Assembly: GCA_949358305.1 (NCBI GenBank)
Contig: OX442324.1
Coordinates: forward strand, 558,001-622,000
Origin: Strigamia acuminata
Taxonomy: Eukaryota; Arthropoda; Chilopoda; Geophilomorpha; Linotaeniidae
Reading direction: 5' to 3'
Length of the DNA stretch: 64,000 nt
This document shows positions 20,560 to 33,585 of the stretch, piece by piece. A program made the translations under genes and the position numbers. The stretch's first letter is position 1, and the number at the start of each line of letters is the position of its first letter. The notes under the pieces are model-generated. The model was given only the letters and a program-made list of their open reading frames with translations. It ran no database searches and was not told where the DNA came from.

Positions 20560-22020
20560 AAGAATAATAAAGATTGTCTATTTTGTTCAAACTATTTACA
20601 AATCTCATTTCGAGCTTTGAAATCAGCATTTTTCTTTTATTTCGGCGTAATTTGGTATTTTCTCCATTTCAACTATATTTAATGATTATTCTAACATTTT
20701 TTATTGGCAATCCATCGCAATTAAATGAAATATCAACTTTAAAATTATTACAATAACATATTTCTAAAACAGCTGATTATACTCAAAATTGTTAAATTTA
20801 TCCGTTCCCCAAGCAAGTTCTTAAAAAAAATTAAAAAATACACACAACGTTTATTTTTTTTACTGTAATAAATTGTATACAAGTTTAGGAAAACCAATTA
20901 TTGATTGTAAAAAACGAAACGAAATTTCGTATAATATAAAACATTTAAAAATTGTTTTAACAATTTATTTCGAAGTTTGTAAAAAGTTAAATATTTTCCC
21001 CAGTGAATCACAGGACTCAAAATATAAAACTGCATATCTGTTGGCCAAATACAAACTTTGTTGTAAACACTGAAAAATTAAATTAAAAAATTTGTCATCA
21101 ATAATTCTAAAATTAAAAAAATAAATCAATTACCATGTATTTAGATGGTCTACATATAATGATATAATGATATCACACAATGCTGTCACCGAATATTTAC
21201 AACAGCCGACCATTGCCCTTAAAGCTGATAAACATTTCATAGAATATTTTTGTAAAAATATATACGAGCACCTGCATTCCAAAAATGGATAAAGTTTTCG
21301 TTCCTGTTCGGTCTTTCCTGATTTTTTCGTGGTCTAGTATTTCCTGTAGTTGGTGCAGGTATTTATATTCCGAATGCGAGCATCTAAAAATTAATAATTG
21401 TTAATGTTTATTATATTTCAGGTTGTGGTACCTTTTCGGGGGGTTTGACTTCAGCAGAAGCTAAATTTTCCTTATTTTCCGATTCAAGATTGATGGATGT
21501 TGTCATTTTCCGCAATAAATGGTTGATTCACGGAAAACTTAACGACTGGAAGCGATAAATGTGGATTGTGTGACACCGTTGTTATCAAAAGTGGCGCCAA
21601 GCGGATGTTTTGAGTTCACGACTGTATCAATCTATCGCGAATTCAAGTTGGGCGTGACGGGAAATAATAACTTGATACGACAACGAATCTTAGTTGATTG
21701 TTAATAACTAATTTTATTTAAAACATACAACATTTTATGTATATATGTAAAAAACAATGCGCTTGTCCCTGATTGCAAACGTTATAATACGAAGGTGAAA
21801 CATTGATGGATTCGTTTAGTCTGGTATTTCAGACTAGTCTGGTATTTCAGACTAGTCTGGTATTTCAGACAGGTATCTCAAATAAAATGAAAAAATATCT
21901 CCCATTTCACTAAAAGTCTAAAAAAAAAACAAAAAAAAAGGTTCACATTTCAATAAAAGTTAAAATTAAAATAAAAAAACATTCCCACTTCACTAAATTT
22001 ATTTTTAAAAAAAACATGTG
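20560..22020. other. AT-rich intergenic DNA
   Basis: No gene recognised. It contains three near-identical copies of GTCTGGTATTTCAGACTA around 21820-21870, each of which can fold back on GTCTG/CAGAC. Confidence 0.4.
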
Positions 22021-22165
22021 AATTTTTCTGAATCCCAGCGAATCCCACCGAATCCCATCCGAATCCCCCAGAATCCCATCCGAATCTCCCGAATCCGTCG
22101 AATCCCATCCGAATCTTTCGAATCCCAAACCGAATCCCAAAAAATTCCTGAAAGATTCGAATCTC
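22021..22165. repeat. GAATCCCA-type minisatellite
   Basis: Tandem degenerate copies of GAATCCCAtCC and GAATCCC, followed by a C-run near 22186. ORFs on its minus strand with FGWDS-like repeats are by-products. Confidence 0.75.
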
Positions 22166-22644
22166 TGACAAGAAGATTCTGATTCTCCCCCCCCCCTCGG
22201 TTTGTTTACATCAAACAGTTCTGTGATTGGCCGATATTATGAAAAAGATAAACTAAAGAAAAATTTATCCAACTTACAAAAAATACGAAATGTTTATTTT
22301 TTTTTAATATTTGTTTCTTTTTAGTATAATGTGATGATTTTTTTTGCTTTGTTTAGTTTTTTTCCAGAATGTTAGCCAATCACAGAGCAGCATTTTGTAA
22401 ACAAATAGACGCCATTAATACTCTAGAATGTCTGCTGGACTTGCAATACGCAATACAGTAGTGTCATCTTCTGTGTATATTTAGCACTATTCGTTTCCAT
22501 GTGTGAACTTTGGGTGAACTGAGCGAGGGAAGAAAGAATATTGTGACAGGCCACTCGCGAGCTGGGAGATCGTGGTAATAAGAATAGGAGAATAAATGGA
22601 GTGTTTATTCATGTACGAGAATAATGCAACATCACGATTCATCA

Positions 22645-22831
22645 CGATTCAAAAGCTACTTCAGTATCTGATTTAATCCATGCCATCGGTCGAGACGGTC
22701 TAAACGACTTATTTCTCGGCAATTATGATGCTAACGTGACGAAAAATCTGCTGGAAAGGCTAGAAAAGTTGAAAGCCGACGACGGGACCGAGTGCGTTGT
22801 TGATGTTTCGCTTTTATTTTCGGAATGGTGA
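22645..22831 (+). other. Exon-like ORF of unknown identity
   Basis: A frame of about 60 codons with coding-like composition (contains LIHAIGRDGLNDLFLGNY) ends at TGA 22829-22831. It lies just upstream of the thymidylate synthase remnant but does not resemble that enzyme's N-terminus. It has no clear start, and the splice limits are undefined. Confidence 0.25.
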
Positions 22832-22983
22832 GGCTGGATTATTGGGCGATTCAGTGTAATCTAATTAAATTGTGAGATATTTCTTCTAATTATTCTAATT
22901 CTTTTGTTGATAAATTAGTGCTGGATTCACAAGGAAGAATACGAAGTGTATTAACAGATGGAAATGTTCGCTATAATTTTTAG

Positions 22984-23740
<757 letters not shown>

Positions 23741-23868
23741 ATTAATCGGATGGAATTTTTATTCTATTCATAAATTATCTATCTTTAGTTTTTTTAAAGC
23801 TCGCTTGTTGCTTGACGACTGGAATGAGATCTGATTTTATAAATGAATAAAACAAAATTGGTTTTCAT

Positions 23869-23911
<43 letters not shown>

Positions 23912-26200
23912 TTAATAAAAGCAAGAAAGTGACGGCTACTTTTTTGTTTTGTGGAAAATTAAACGTGAAATATTTAGGAATTTTGCAAATCTCAAGTGTA
24001 TCAGGTTTTAATTAACGCTTGAAGTTTAATTTTGAAAGGCCTTTGTATTAAATTGAGTGAATGAAAGTAATTTTCGTTTTTTGTGAGTGTATGGAAGATG
24101 GAGTTGAGTGGAAATAGAAATTGGGCGTATAAAAGGGTATTATTGGTGTTTCACGACTGCTTTCCGTTATTTCGTCTTTTTTAAGTCTTCTTACGTCTTT
24201 TTTATTCGTTTTATTGCACTCGTTCAGTGGAAATAACGTTTTGCTTTGTGCCAGGTGTAAAAGAAATGTTGTCGAAACAAAGCGCAACCAAACCTTGCCA
24301 TTTTGCTATTTGCATCTGTGGAAGCTAAAGGAACCGGGTTTTATGATTGGCACGTAGGCGTGACTTGAGTTTTACAATTTTATCAAGCACGTTAATGTCG
24401 GCAGTGACCTTTTTGAATCATAAAAAGTTTTCATATACCTTATTCATGAAAGGAGCAATCGAGACGTGATTTGATCAAATAATTTTATTCTTTATCCGAT
24501 GACAGGTTTGAAAATAAAATAAATAAAAAAAATTAATAACGAATTCAACACGTGAAAACAGACGGAATACAACGAAATCACAGGTATTTAATAGATATTA
24601 ATAAGTACAGCAGCTTTGCTACACAAAATTGGATTAAATTCATTATTTCTTTTTTTTTTTTGGTTTATTTTTTTTAATTTTATTATTTTTAATTTAAATA
24701 AATAGAAATAATATAAAGCCCACACAAGGAAAAGAATAATGCATAGGTTATGTACAAACGACACAGGAGAAAAACATCAGAAGGAACTAGATAAAAAATA
24801 AAAAAGAAAAATTGTTAACGTAAGCTACGGGTGCTTTTAATTCGGCGCCATTGTGCTAATGCGCCATATAATTGCAACAAATGCAAAAAGCGTCGGAGAA
24901 AAACGATAAAATTTGTTAAAAATCGTATCTATTCGCTCTGATTATTATTTGGACTGGAAGGCGAGGGAAGCAAAATCCCAGATCAAGTTTGGCTATGAAA
25001 CAATCGTTTATTTGGAAAATAAACAATGACTTTCAGGAACAAAACATTTCGACGACGGAAATTTAGACAAGAAGTTATTGAATACGCCGCCTAGTGTAAA
25101 TATAAAGGTAGAAGGGGTTTACAAGTTTGAAATTAAGATTTACAAACAATTGAAAAACAAAATTTCTCATTATATTTACAATCTAAGTAAATAGACTTTT
25201 TTACAAATAACTTACAAACATTTTCAATTGTGTTTATTTTTAAATTTCACAATATGTATTTTCAATATATTTACGATTTGATTTTCAAATAGTCTATTTG
25301 AAAATTCAAACTATTTTGAATGAAGTATTTGGGATTTTAAAAACAAATAAATAATAAAAAATAAATAAATGGTTTAATTAAATTTATGCACAGTTCAGTA
25401 TTGTTTTGTTGCTTTTGACATTAAAAAAACTCACAAAATAGAAGAAAAACTCAAATTAAATTTTCAAATGACCTTGGCCATTGAAAAGATATGATATTCC
25501 ATTGAAATTATGATTGAATTACGATTGAATTATGATCGAATTATGATTGAAACTGTAGAATTGAATGGATTGTTTAAGTTCAAAGTAAGTCAAAGTCAAA
25601 GTTTTATTGTCAAAGGTCAAATTAGCAACTACAGGTTCCAACATATCATCATTGCGTTAATAAATGAGCGACCTCAATTTTTGAAGATCACAACAAAATG
25701 GTTATGTTTCATGTAGCCGCCATTTTCTCGTCAAGATTCGTCCTAAACAAAACTCGTTTCGTGTAACACGTGACGTCATTCCTATTGAATAACATGCAAA
25801 ACTCGTTTCGTGTAATTAAATAAAAGTTGTGAAATTTCCGCATCCGAGCAATTTTATTAATGTTGTGTTTGGAGAATGCAGAATATAATTTTAATGAATT
25901 AGCTGCCGAAAATAATTTATAGTATAAGACATAAAAATAATTTAATTTTCAATGATTTTCGTTGATTTTTTTTCGATTATTAAGATAAATTTGCTCATTG
26001 CATTTGCTCCATACAGTAGCTGCATTCAAAAACTACAATATTTAGTGTTTTACTTCAATTTTAAACCAAAAATGACATTACTTCCTGTTTATACTCGTGC
26101 TAAAACTTAAAATACACTTAAACTAAAATTGTTATCTTAATTTTTGAATGCAGTTAATGCAATGTTGAAATTCAGACATCAATAATAATCTTCTGAGATC
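23741..26200. other. AT-rich intergenic DNA, no gene seen
   Basis: Includes a (TTTA)n microsatellite at about 23869-23917 and long A/T runs near 24650. No conserved coding motif was recognised in either strand. Confidence 0.5.
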
Positions 26201-26209
26201 CGAAAACAC

Positions 26210-26445
26210 GTGAAGACCTTGGTCATTGAAACAGCTGATTGATTGTTCACCGAGACTTTGAATAAAAACATCCATAGAATTTAAGTTTATCAAGCGTATT
26301 ACTTGATAAATCTTCCGACTTCCTTTTACACGTGTAAACTTTGGTCATTGAAACAGCTGATTGATTGTTCACCAAGACTTTGAATAAAAACATCCATACA
26401 ATTTTAAAGCTTATCAAGAGTATTACTTGATAAACTTAACAAATT
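26210..26445. repeat. Tandem duplication (122-bp period) upstream of the peroxidase-like gene
   Basis: Two copies share GGTCATTGAAACAGCTGATT (26221 and 26343) and a following TATCAAG-rich segment with few differences. Each holds an E-box-like CACGTG and GATAA-type sites. They lie about 110-340 bp before the peroxidase-like start codon, a plausible promoter-proximal region. Confidence 0.6.
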
Positions 26446-26463
26446 CTATGGGCTGTTTTTTGT

Positions 26464-26469
26464 TCAGTC
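26464..26469 (+). promoter_or_regulatory. Candidate arthropod initiator element
   Basis: TCAGTC matches the arthropod Inr consensus TCAGTY and would give an 85-base 5' leader to the ATG at 26551. No TATA box or DPE was seen, so this is only a candidate. Confidence 0.25.
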
Positions 26470-26550
26470 ACCAATTTGAGTTCGAAGTTTAGAATAAACA
26501 TCCTTAAATAATCCGACAGAACGCATACAGCATCATTTGCATCTACCATC

Positions 26551-29500
26551 ATGGTTTCATGCAACCACTTCACCATTCTTCAAATGACAGGACCAATACT
26601 TCTCATCTTGTATTGCGGTTGTTTTGGGTTAGTAGCACAGGAGACGTTCATCCACAGCGTTGATTCTGGAGTATTCAGAAGGATGTACCCACATCCTTAT
26701 GTTGCCCCTTCGAATTCATCACAAGAAGTGAATGCCCCCCAATACATTCCACCACAACAGGCCGCGTCAACACAACAATGCGCTATGCTGCAGCAAAAAT
26801 ATGCTACGCTGCAGCAACAATACACTACGCTGCAAGAACAACACACTGCGCTGCAACAGCAAGCCGCTTTGCGACAGCATGCCACTTTGCAAAAGCAACA
26901 TGCGGCGTTGCAACAGCAACATGACGCTTTACAACAGCACGCCAGTTTGCAACACCAGCACGTCGTTTTACAACAGCAGCACGCCGCGTTACAACACGTC
27001 GCTCTGCAATATCAGCAACAAGCTGGTCTGCAAAAACAGTACCACGCCGCACCTGATTTTCAACACGGTCAACCCCAACAAGCCTACAACCAACACAAAC
27101 TTCCTCTCTCCCTCACATCAACTCCACTTCCACCAATTGAAGCACGCTTAATTACTGAACCGGACAGCCGACCCGTTAGGCAACAAGATTTTGACCCAAA
27201 CCATGTAGAAGTACTTCCAGAACTGAAAAATCCAAAAAATCCGAAGTGTGAACGCGATTACGACGCACCACGATTCTGCCAAGAAAGAAGTACTTGTTTT
27301 TACACCTATTCACTCTATCAAATTGTGGACCAATATTCAACCTGCACTTTGCCTTCTGGAGACACCGGTGTATGCTGTCCATCAGACGATTTTCCCTGGG
27401 TCGTTCAGCCGTATGCACGTTATAATTATTATGAAGGTAAATCAAAATTTCATTTATTCATTTACTCTATGGATATCTTTAACAGAGCATGACTGCTAAA
27501 TTTATAGGTATAATCATAAGAGACACAAGAGATCTAAAAATATACGAAAATGCCTTTATAAAAGCAAAGACAGACGTGATGAAATTAGAAACCCAGTTAG
27601 GAAATATAGAAGAAAATTTCACTTCTAAATACGAAAATTCGCAACAAGATATAATTAGGACACCACATGCAGTTGCCATGGCTGTGCACAATGCATTAAT
27701 TTTGAGTTCAGCCTCTAAAATACTAAAACAAAGGTTATAAATCAGGAATAAAATCAATTAAAAATAATGTTATTTCCGTTGTCAACAACCCTATTTTTGA
27801 TTTGAAGTGAAGGACCTGACCTTCGATTTGTTTCTCTTCGCAATACGCAACTAGAATCAACATGTCGAGAAACTCCGACATGCGATTTGTCACCGTACAG
27901 GAACATAGATGGTACCTGCAACAACCTTATTTATCCACTTTGGGGTTCCACAAAGAGTGCTTTTCAAAGAATGATTAAACCGAACTACGGTGATGGTAAG
28001 ATCTAGAAATTAACACACACACCCCAAACTTAATTTACAACTTTTTCTTTAAGGTATTGAAACACCAAGGCTTGCCAAAAGTGGACAAAATTTGCCAAGT
28101 GGAAGATTCATAAATGTAAATTATGTAACAGATGATGTTAACAAATCCCCTCCACCATCTATAAATAAAATGGCAATGTCATTTGCACAACTGATTGCAG
28201 ATGATTTAAGCAGAGTTGCTGTTTTTACAGGTTAAAACCTCTTTATAAATTAGTTTCATTCATGTTTTAAACATTTCTAATAGGACCCCGGGGTAAAACA
28301 ATTTCTTGTTGTACACCTTATGCATTGGCTAATCCAATACCAAGGGCCTGTTACCCCATCATCTTGCAAAGTGATGACCCGAGTTACAGTGACGGACCAT
28401 GCATAGAGTTTGTAAGAGCACTTCCTGCCCAGTCAGATGATTGCAAACTAAGTTAATATTATAATGATTTAAAGTAATTACAATCTTACTAACAATTCTA
28501 TCTGCATTAGGCAATAGTAGAGATCCTATGAATCAAGTCACACACGCCTTGGATTGTTCCTTTTTGTATGGCTCTGATAAAGAAACATTGGATAAAATTA
28601 GATTAAACGAACATGGGTTATTAAGAACAACAACTATTTACGGTGAAGAGATGCTTCCAAATAGTGGTAAGTTGTACCCTTGGAAATTTCTCGCATCAGT
28701 CACTCTTTATTTAATTTACAGGTGATAGCCGAGCCAATCAACAGCCAGAAGTAGTAACCCTGGATGTCATTACGCACAGGGAACACAACAGATTAGCCAG
28801 AGAGTTAATTAGAATAAACCCCCACTGGAACGATGAAAAGTTGTTCCAAGAGGCGCGAAAGATTTTAATTGCTCAGATTCAGCATATCACATTCAATGAA
28901 TACCTGCCCCTTTTAGTAGATTATTACACCCGAATGGACTTTGGTATTCTCCTAAAATCGAATGGTTATAGTGAAAATTATGACCCACGTCTGAAACCAA
29001 ACGTGGTCTGTGCATTTGAAGCTGCCGCATTCAGAATTGGACACAGTCCTGTACAGGTATTTAAACTATCAATTGTTTCAAAGTTAAAACGTTAAATATT
29101 TCTGACCAATTAGAACCATCACATCTCCCACAATAAAAACAGCAAGCTAGATGACCTGCTCAATGGATTATTACTTGAACCCTCACAATGTCCGGACGGA
29201 CATTTATCCAAAGCAGTTAAGTTAGCTGTTTTTTCTTATTTCTCTTGTAAAATTGCAATAACTAACAATATCTCTCTCACAGTTGACGTTGGACATAATT
29301 AAGGGAGGGAGGCGACTTGGATTGGACCTTTATACAATGAACATACAAAGAGGGCGGGATATTGGGCTTAATGGATATAATGAAATGCGAACTAAGTGTA
29401 GTCTACCAAGAGCCGCCAAGTTTTCAGATTTCACTGATGTCATGGAACAACAACATGTGCAAACTTTGGAAGAAATATACGAGTTAGTACATGCAGAGAT

Positions 29501-30069
29501 AAAACAATTGCTGTTGTAAATCTAAAAATTAAAGCAGTTAATAATGTTGAATTGTTTCATATATATAAGCCATGTGGACGATGTTGACCTTTACACAGCT
29601 AGTGTATTGGAAACACCAATTCAGGGACTTTTAGTAGGACACACATTTCGATGCATCATTGCACATCAGTTTCAAAAAATTCGACTTGGAGATCGATTTT
29701 GGTATGAAAGATATAGTGCCGACGAAAATGTTGGCTTCACAGAAGGTACATTAAACAATGAGAAAAATGATTTTTTACTCATTAATAGTTACTCATTAAT
29801 TCCAGGTCAATTGGCTGAAATCAGAAGATCAACATTGGCGGGAATGTTATGCTTGAACAGCAAAATTGAATTAATTCAACCTTTAGCGTTGATTCTTAAT
29901 TTTAGGACGTATGTTTGAAAAAAAAATTTAATCCAACTGTACAGTAACTACACAGTAACTAATTTTTTTCAGCAATTCGAGAGTTAACTGCTCTCGAATT
30001 CCAAAGTTTAATTTGTTTTCATGGAAGGAAGCAATTGTGAAGGAAGAGGAGCCAAAAGAAGAGGTGTGA
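26551..30069 (+). CDS. Animal haem peroxidase-like protein lacking the distal His
   Basis: Twelve exons with standard GT-AG borders join into a 937-residue open frame: 26551-27436, 27508-27733, 27808-27995, 28054-28230, 28284-28451, 28511-28666, 28722-29056, 29114-29215, 29283-29482, 29570-29745, 29806-29908, 29973-30069. A signal peptide (about 1-30) suggests secretion. Residues 70-170 are Gln-rich (LQQQHAALQ repeats); 233-277 form a Cys-rich clip-like domain; the peroxidase domain runs from about 372 to the end. The proximal His (FRIGHS, 708) and an Arg (GDSR, 604) are kept. The distal QxxDHD motif reads QLIADD (479-484), so the haem-linking Asp and distal His are gone, and the second haem-linking Glu is Gln607. 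The segment after the proximal His is shortened. It resembles chorion-peroxidase and peroxinectin-type proteins; as a peroxidase it is probably inactive. Confidence 0.85.
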
Positions 30070-30137
30070 CGGTGACGACCACAATTAATGTGCAATATCT
30101 ATAGTTAATAACTATTGTAGTCTAATAACTATAGCTT

Positions 30138-30143
30138 AATAAA
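30138..30143 (+). terminator. Poly(A) signal of the peroxidase-like gene
   Basis: AATAAA about 70 bp after the TGA at 30067-30069. Confidence 0.55.
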
Positions 30144-30430
30144 GTTTTCTCAAACTTCCAAATATTGTTATTCTTTATTTTTATTAAATTATTTTTCAAA
30201 TAGTTATTCTTTATTTTTATTAAATTATTTTTCAAATAGTTATTCCTTGTATTTTAATTATTGGAGTCTATTTTCGACTTCCAGCATTGTGTATTTTTAT
30301 TTCCAATAGGAAAAAGAAATTTGACCAAGTCTTAAATTTTCAGGGATTAAATTAAAATTTTTGAGTGCAAAAAAATAGTTTTATAAATGTTTACAGTATA
30401 ATCTTTTGATAACATCCATTTCCCCTTTTA

Positions 30431-31490
30431 CAGTGACTCAAAAAATTGTTCACATGTTTGTAGTAGTATCTTTAATTGGCAAAAAAAAGATTTATAATGA
30501 TTTCTCAGAAAGAAAATATTTTAAATTTTAACACAAATAGCTCTTGATCTTTCAGAAAAAGTAAATAATTTTTAAAAATTTCAAAAAACAAAAAAGATAT
30601 GACCGAAAAAGTATCGTTCTTTCATGTGAACAATTTTTTGGCTGCTCCAATGTGATTGATTTTTGGTGTTGGAACCACTGTTATTGTGCACGTATATTTG
30701 AAATTGGGGTTATATAGCAAGATTATGTATCATAGCTGTATTTTAAACATTAGAAATCATCATGTGCCCTCTCTAATTGCAAAAAAGACAAAATGTTCTA
30801 GCATTAGTTGAAAAAAGGATTTCTGTTTGAAAAATTGCTGCAGAAGTCCGAGTTAGCATTGGATGTGTGTTTAGAATTCACAAAACATATGCTTTAGATG
30901 CAAAAAAACAAAAATTAGGTCGCCCAAAAATTCTAACAGCCACACAGGAGCGAAACATTGTTAGGGCAGTTACATCAGTTCGCCTAGATACAGCTGTAGA
31001 CATGCAAATTGATCTTGCTAAACATCATAACAATGTTGTTAGTGCTCAAACTGTACTAAATGTGCTAAAGAGAAATAGATTGAAGTCATCAGTCAATGTT
31101 AAAAAGCCCTTATTAACAGCTCGTCATAAACGCCTCAGAATGGAATTTGCCCAAAAGTACAAAGACTGGACAATGTACCATTGGAAAAGGGTTATTTTCT
31201 CAGATGAAACAAAGATTTACCGTTTAGGAAGTGATGGACGCAAAGAGTGCTGGAAAAAACAAAAATCAGCACTACAATTGCACCAGATGATCCCAACAGT
31301 AAAACATGAAGGTAGTTTCTTAATGTTTTGGAGATGCATACCTGCTAATGGAACACGAAATCTTGATAGTATTGATGGAATAATGAATGCAGAATTGTAT
31401 TGCACTATTTGATGGGAACATTAAAATACTACAAGCTTAAAACGAAAAATGTAGTGTTTCAACATGACAAAAAAGATTACCGGTAATTAA
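30431..31490 (+). mobile_element. Tc1-type DNA transposon, right end missing
   Basis: It starts after a TA target with CAGTGACTCAAAAAATTG. An inner inverted copy of the same motif (CATGTGAACAATTTTTTG) is at 30623-30640, an inverted/direct-repeat arrangement known in some Tc1 elements. A degraded transposase follows. No matching right terminal repeat is found before the sequence turns into T-rich spacer, so the copy is truncated. Confidence 0.7.
30867..31412 (+). pseudogene. Tc1-like transposase remnant
   Basis: An open stretch of 181 codons covers the helix-turn-helix linker (GRPKILTATQERNI) and the first catalytic region (VIFSDETKI, with the first Asp). The start at 30867 is a GTG; upstream, about 30760-30866, the frame has stops, so the N-terminus is decayed. 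A TGA-containing break follows 31412. A short later frame (VVFQHD, near 31455) shows the region of the second Asp and then stops, so the third catalytic residue is missing. The protein would have cut and pasted the transposon at TA sites; this copy cannot. Confidence 0.8.
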
Positions 31491-32846
31491 TTTTTTTGAA
31501 AGTTTTTTTTTTGAAAGTTTACAACGGCAATATCGGAGAAAATTAATTTGAAATGAATTTACTTCTTTTGCAAAATTTTAATCAAAACAGAAGAAGTTGA
31601 AACTGTTTTTTGTTCGTTAACACGTTTCAATTTTTATCCTTCACGTTTCCTCCTATAGTTTGTTTCCTTTACATGCACAAGTTTGTTTATGTTATTAGTG
31701 TTTAAATTCCCCGCCAGCAGCGCCACTTAATGGTACATGTTTCTCTCTCTCTCCTCTCCATTCTACTCCTCACCTCAGATGCAGCAAGTACTAAGCTTAG
31801 TAGTAAATCTCTACTAATTTAAAAAATATATACTTTTATTTTTTTTTTAGAAAGAGAAGATTAAAAAAGTTGAACTTTTCAGCAATTAAAAGACGTTTAA
31901 AGCCATATTTTTCCGGTCTTAGAGAAAAACGGCGAGAATTTTTCTTTTCTCCCTTCTTCCCCTCGCATATTTATTATTTCAGGAACAAAAAAAAAAGAAA
32001 GAAAGAACGAAAAAAAAACATTTTGTCTAGAGAATATTTTTTTTAAATTTATTTTCTAATTTAAAAATAAATACATAAATTTTAGAAGTACATCAAACGC
32101 ACATCAAACTTTTTTTAAAGCATTTCTTTTAAATTTTAAATGTAAATAAATCAAATTCAGTCAATATTTATTTAGATCAAAACACTTCAATTATTACAAC
32201 AACAAAATATCCAAATGCTCGCAACTGTGTAGTTTAATCCTGCCTAGAAAAAAAATCAAGACCACCTATTAAATACTAAGCACATTAATCAAAGGATTCA
32301 TCCATCGGATCCCAAGTTAAACATGGCGGCGAGCATGCCCATTTAACAGCTAGGACACAGATCTATGAGCTAGGATATTGTGACGTCGATTTTTAAGTGA
32401 ATTCTCATGATGCATCAACAAAATTGTGATAAATTTCAAAATAAATGTAGATTGTGTTCAATTCTTATTTCTTACTCAAAAAGTGGCTTATTTTTCAACT
32501 ATAGAACAAAGCATCAAAACTGTTGGTACAATAATCATCAAAATGGCCACCATTTAGAACTGTGAAGTGGAAAGGATCACGTTTAGGCCATTTCTTCAAC
32601 ATTATGTAGAAAAATCGTGCATGTTATTGTGTATTTACGTAATGTTCCTATCAACATGTTCTAATCTAATGTGCGCTAGAAATAAACAAAACAATTGAAA
32701 TACGTTAGTGTTGAGTTACTGCGGGTTGGGTGATGTGTTCTTTAAACATCGAAAAAAAATAACACCCGAACTAAAAATAAATTCCAAAACAAAATTAAAA
32801 AATTAAAAAAAAAACAATCATGCTTGGTTTCAAATAAAGTCTCTAC
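31491..32846. other. AT-rich intergenic DNA, no gene seen
   Basis: Homopolymer and CT-rich tracts near 31740-31780, otherwise nothing recognised. Confidence 0.45.
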
Positions 32847-33585
32847 CAGTTGAAACGATAGAAGCTGCCATTTATCATTTCGCACGGCAGCAGGATTGGA
32901 ATGACCAAGTCGCTAAAAAAAATAAAATAATAATAAAATGTCGTTCAGTTTACAAATGAAAAAATTAAATTAAAGAATTAATTGTAATTTCACATTAAAA
33001 AAATAAACTAAATAAAATTCTATCAAATTCATTTGTCGCCGAAAATCCTCTACCTTTCTGACCCCGACTGTGATCCGGCATCCGATTTGCAAAAATGGGT
33101 ACCACGAGAAATGACTAATTCCAAGGTCAAATCAAAATCATCAATCTAGAGAATCTTCTGCCAATTGGTTTAGGGCGTAACCTATTCAATAATAAATCAA
33201 AACACATCAAAACATCGTCAACCACACCAAATTGCGTCCCAGTCCCCACTTTCTCCCACTAAATCTAAGGCGAATACCCCAAAATAGCCGAGCCGACTTG
33301 GTCAAATGCTACACTGAGCCCACCCACAACTAAATCCAATGAAAAACAATCGAAATGATATTCCAATCAGCGTCAAATCGCCAATTAATACTCAATTCCC
33401 AAGTTAAATCAGAGTTAAACCGGTTTTAAGACCGCGTGGTTCACACGCGGTAAAAAATCCCAAACCCCAACTAAATAAACGCCCAAAAAGTGCTAGTAGT
33501 TGTGGTAAAACTAGTTAAAACTAGCGAGGAAATGAATAAAAAGTATACAAACTGAAAGTAAATACCTCATCCACGTCTGCGCCAT
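32847..33585 (-). CDS. Candidate small three-exon gene of unknown function
   Basis: Minus-strand exons 33566-33585 (ATG start), 33054-33114 and 32847-32912 have GT-AG borders in compatible phases and give an open 49-codon frame beginning MAQTWM. A strong T-rich tract precedes the last acceptor. No family is recognised and a stop exon was not fixed. The middle exon also has other open frames, so this may be a 5' part of a longer gene or chance. Confidence 0.25.

Noticed and set aside
22021-22171. FGWDS-repeat protein
   Set aside because: Product of the GAATCCCA minisatellite read on the minus strand.
26697-27052. Cys-rich and Ala/Val-rich minus-strand ORFs opposite the first peroxidase exon
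   Set aside because: They are mirror images of the CAG/CAA-rich Gln repeats on the coding strand.
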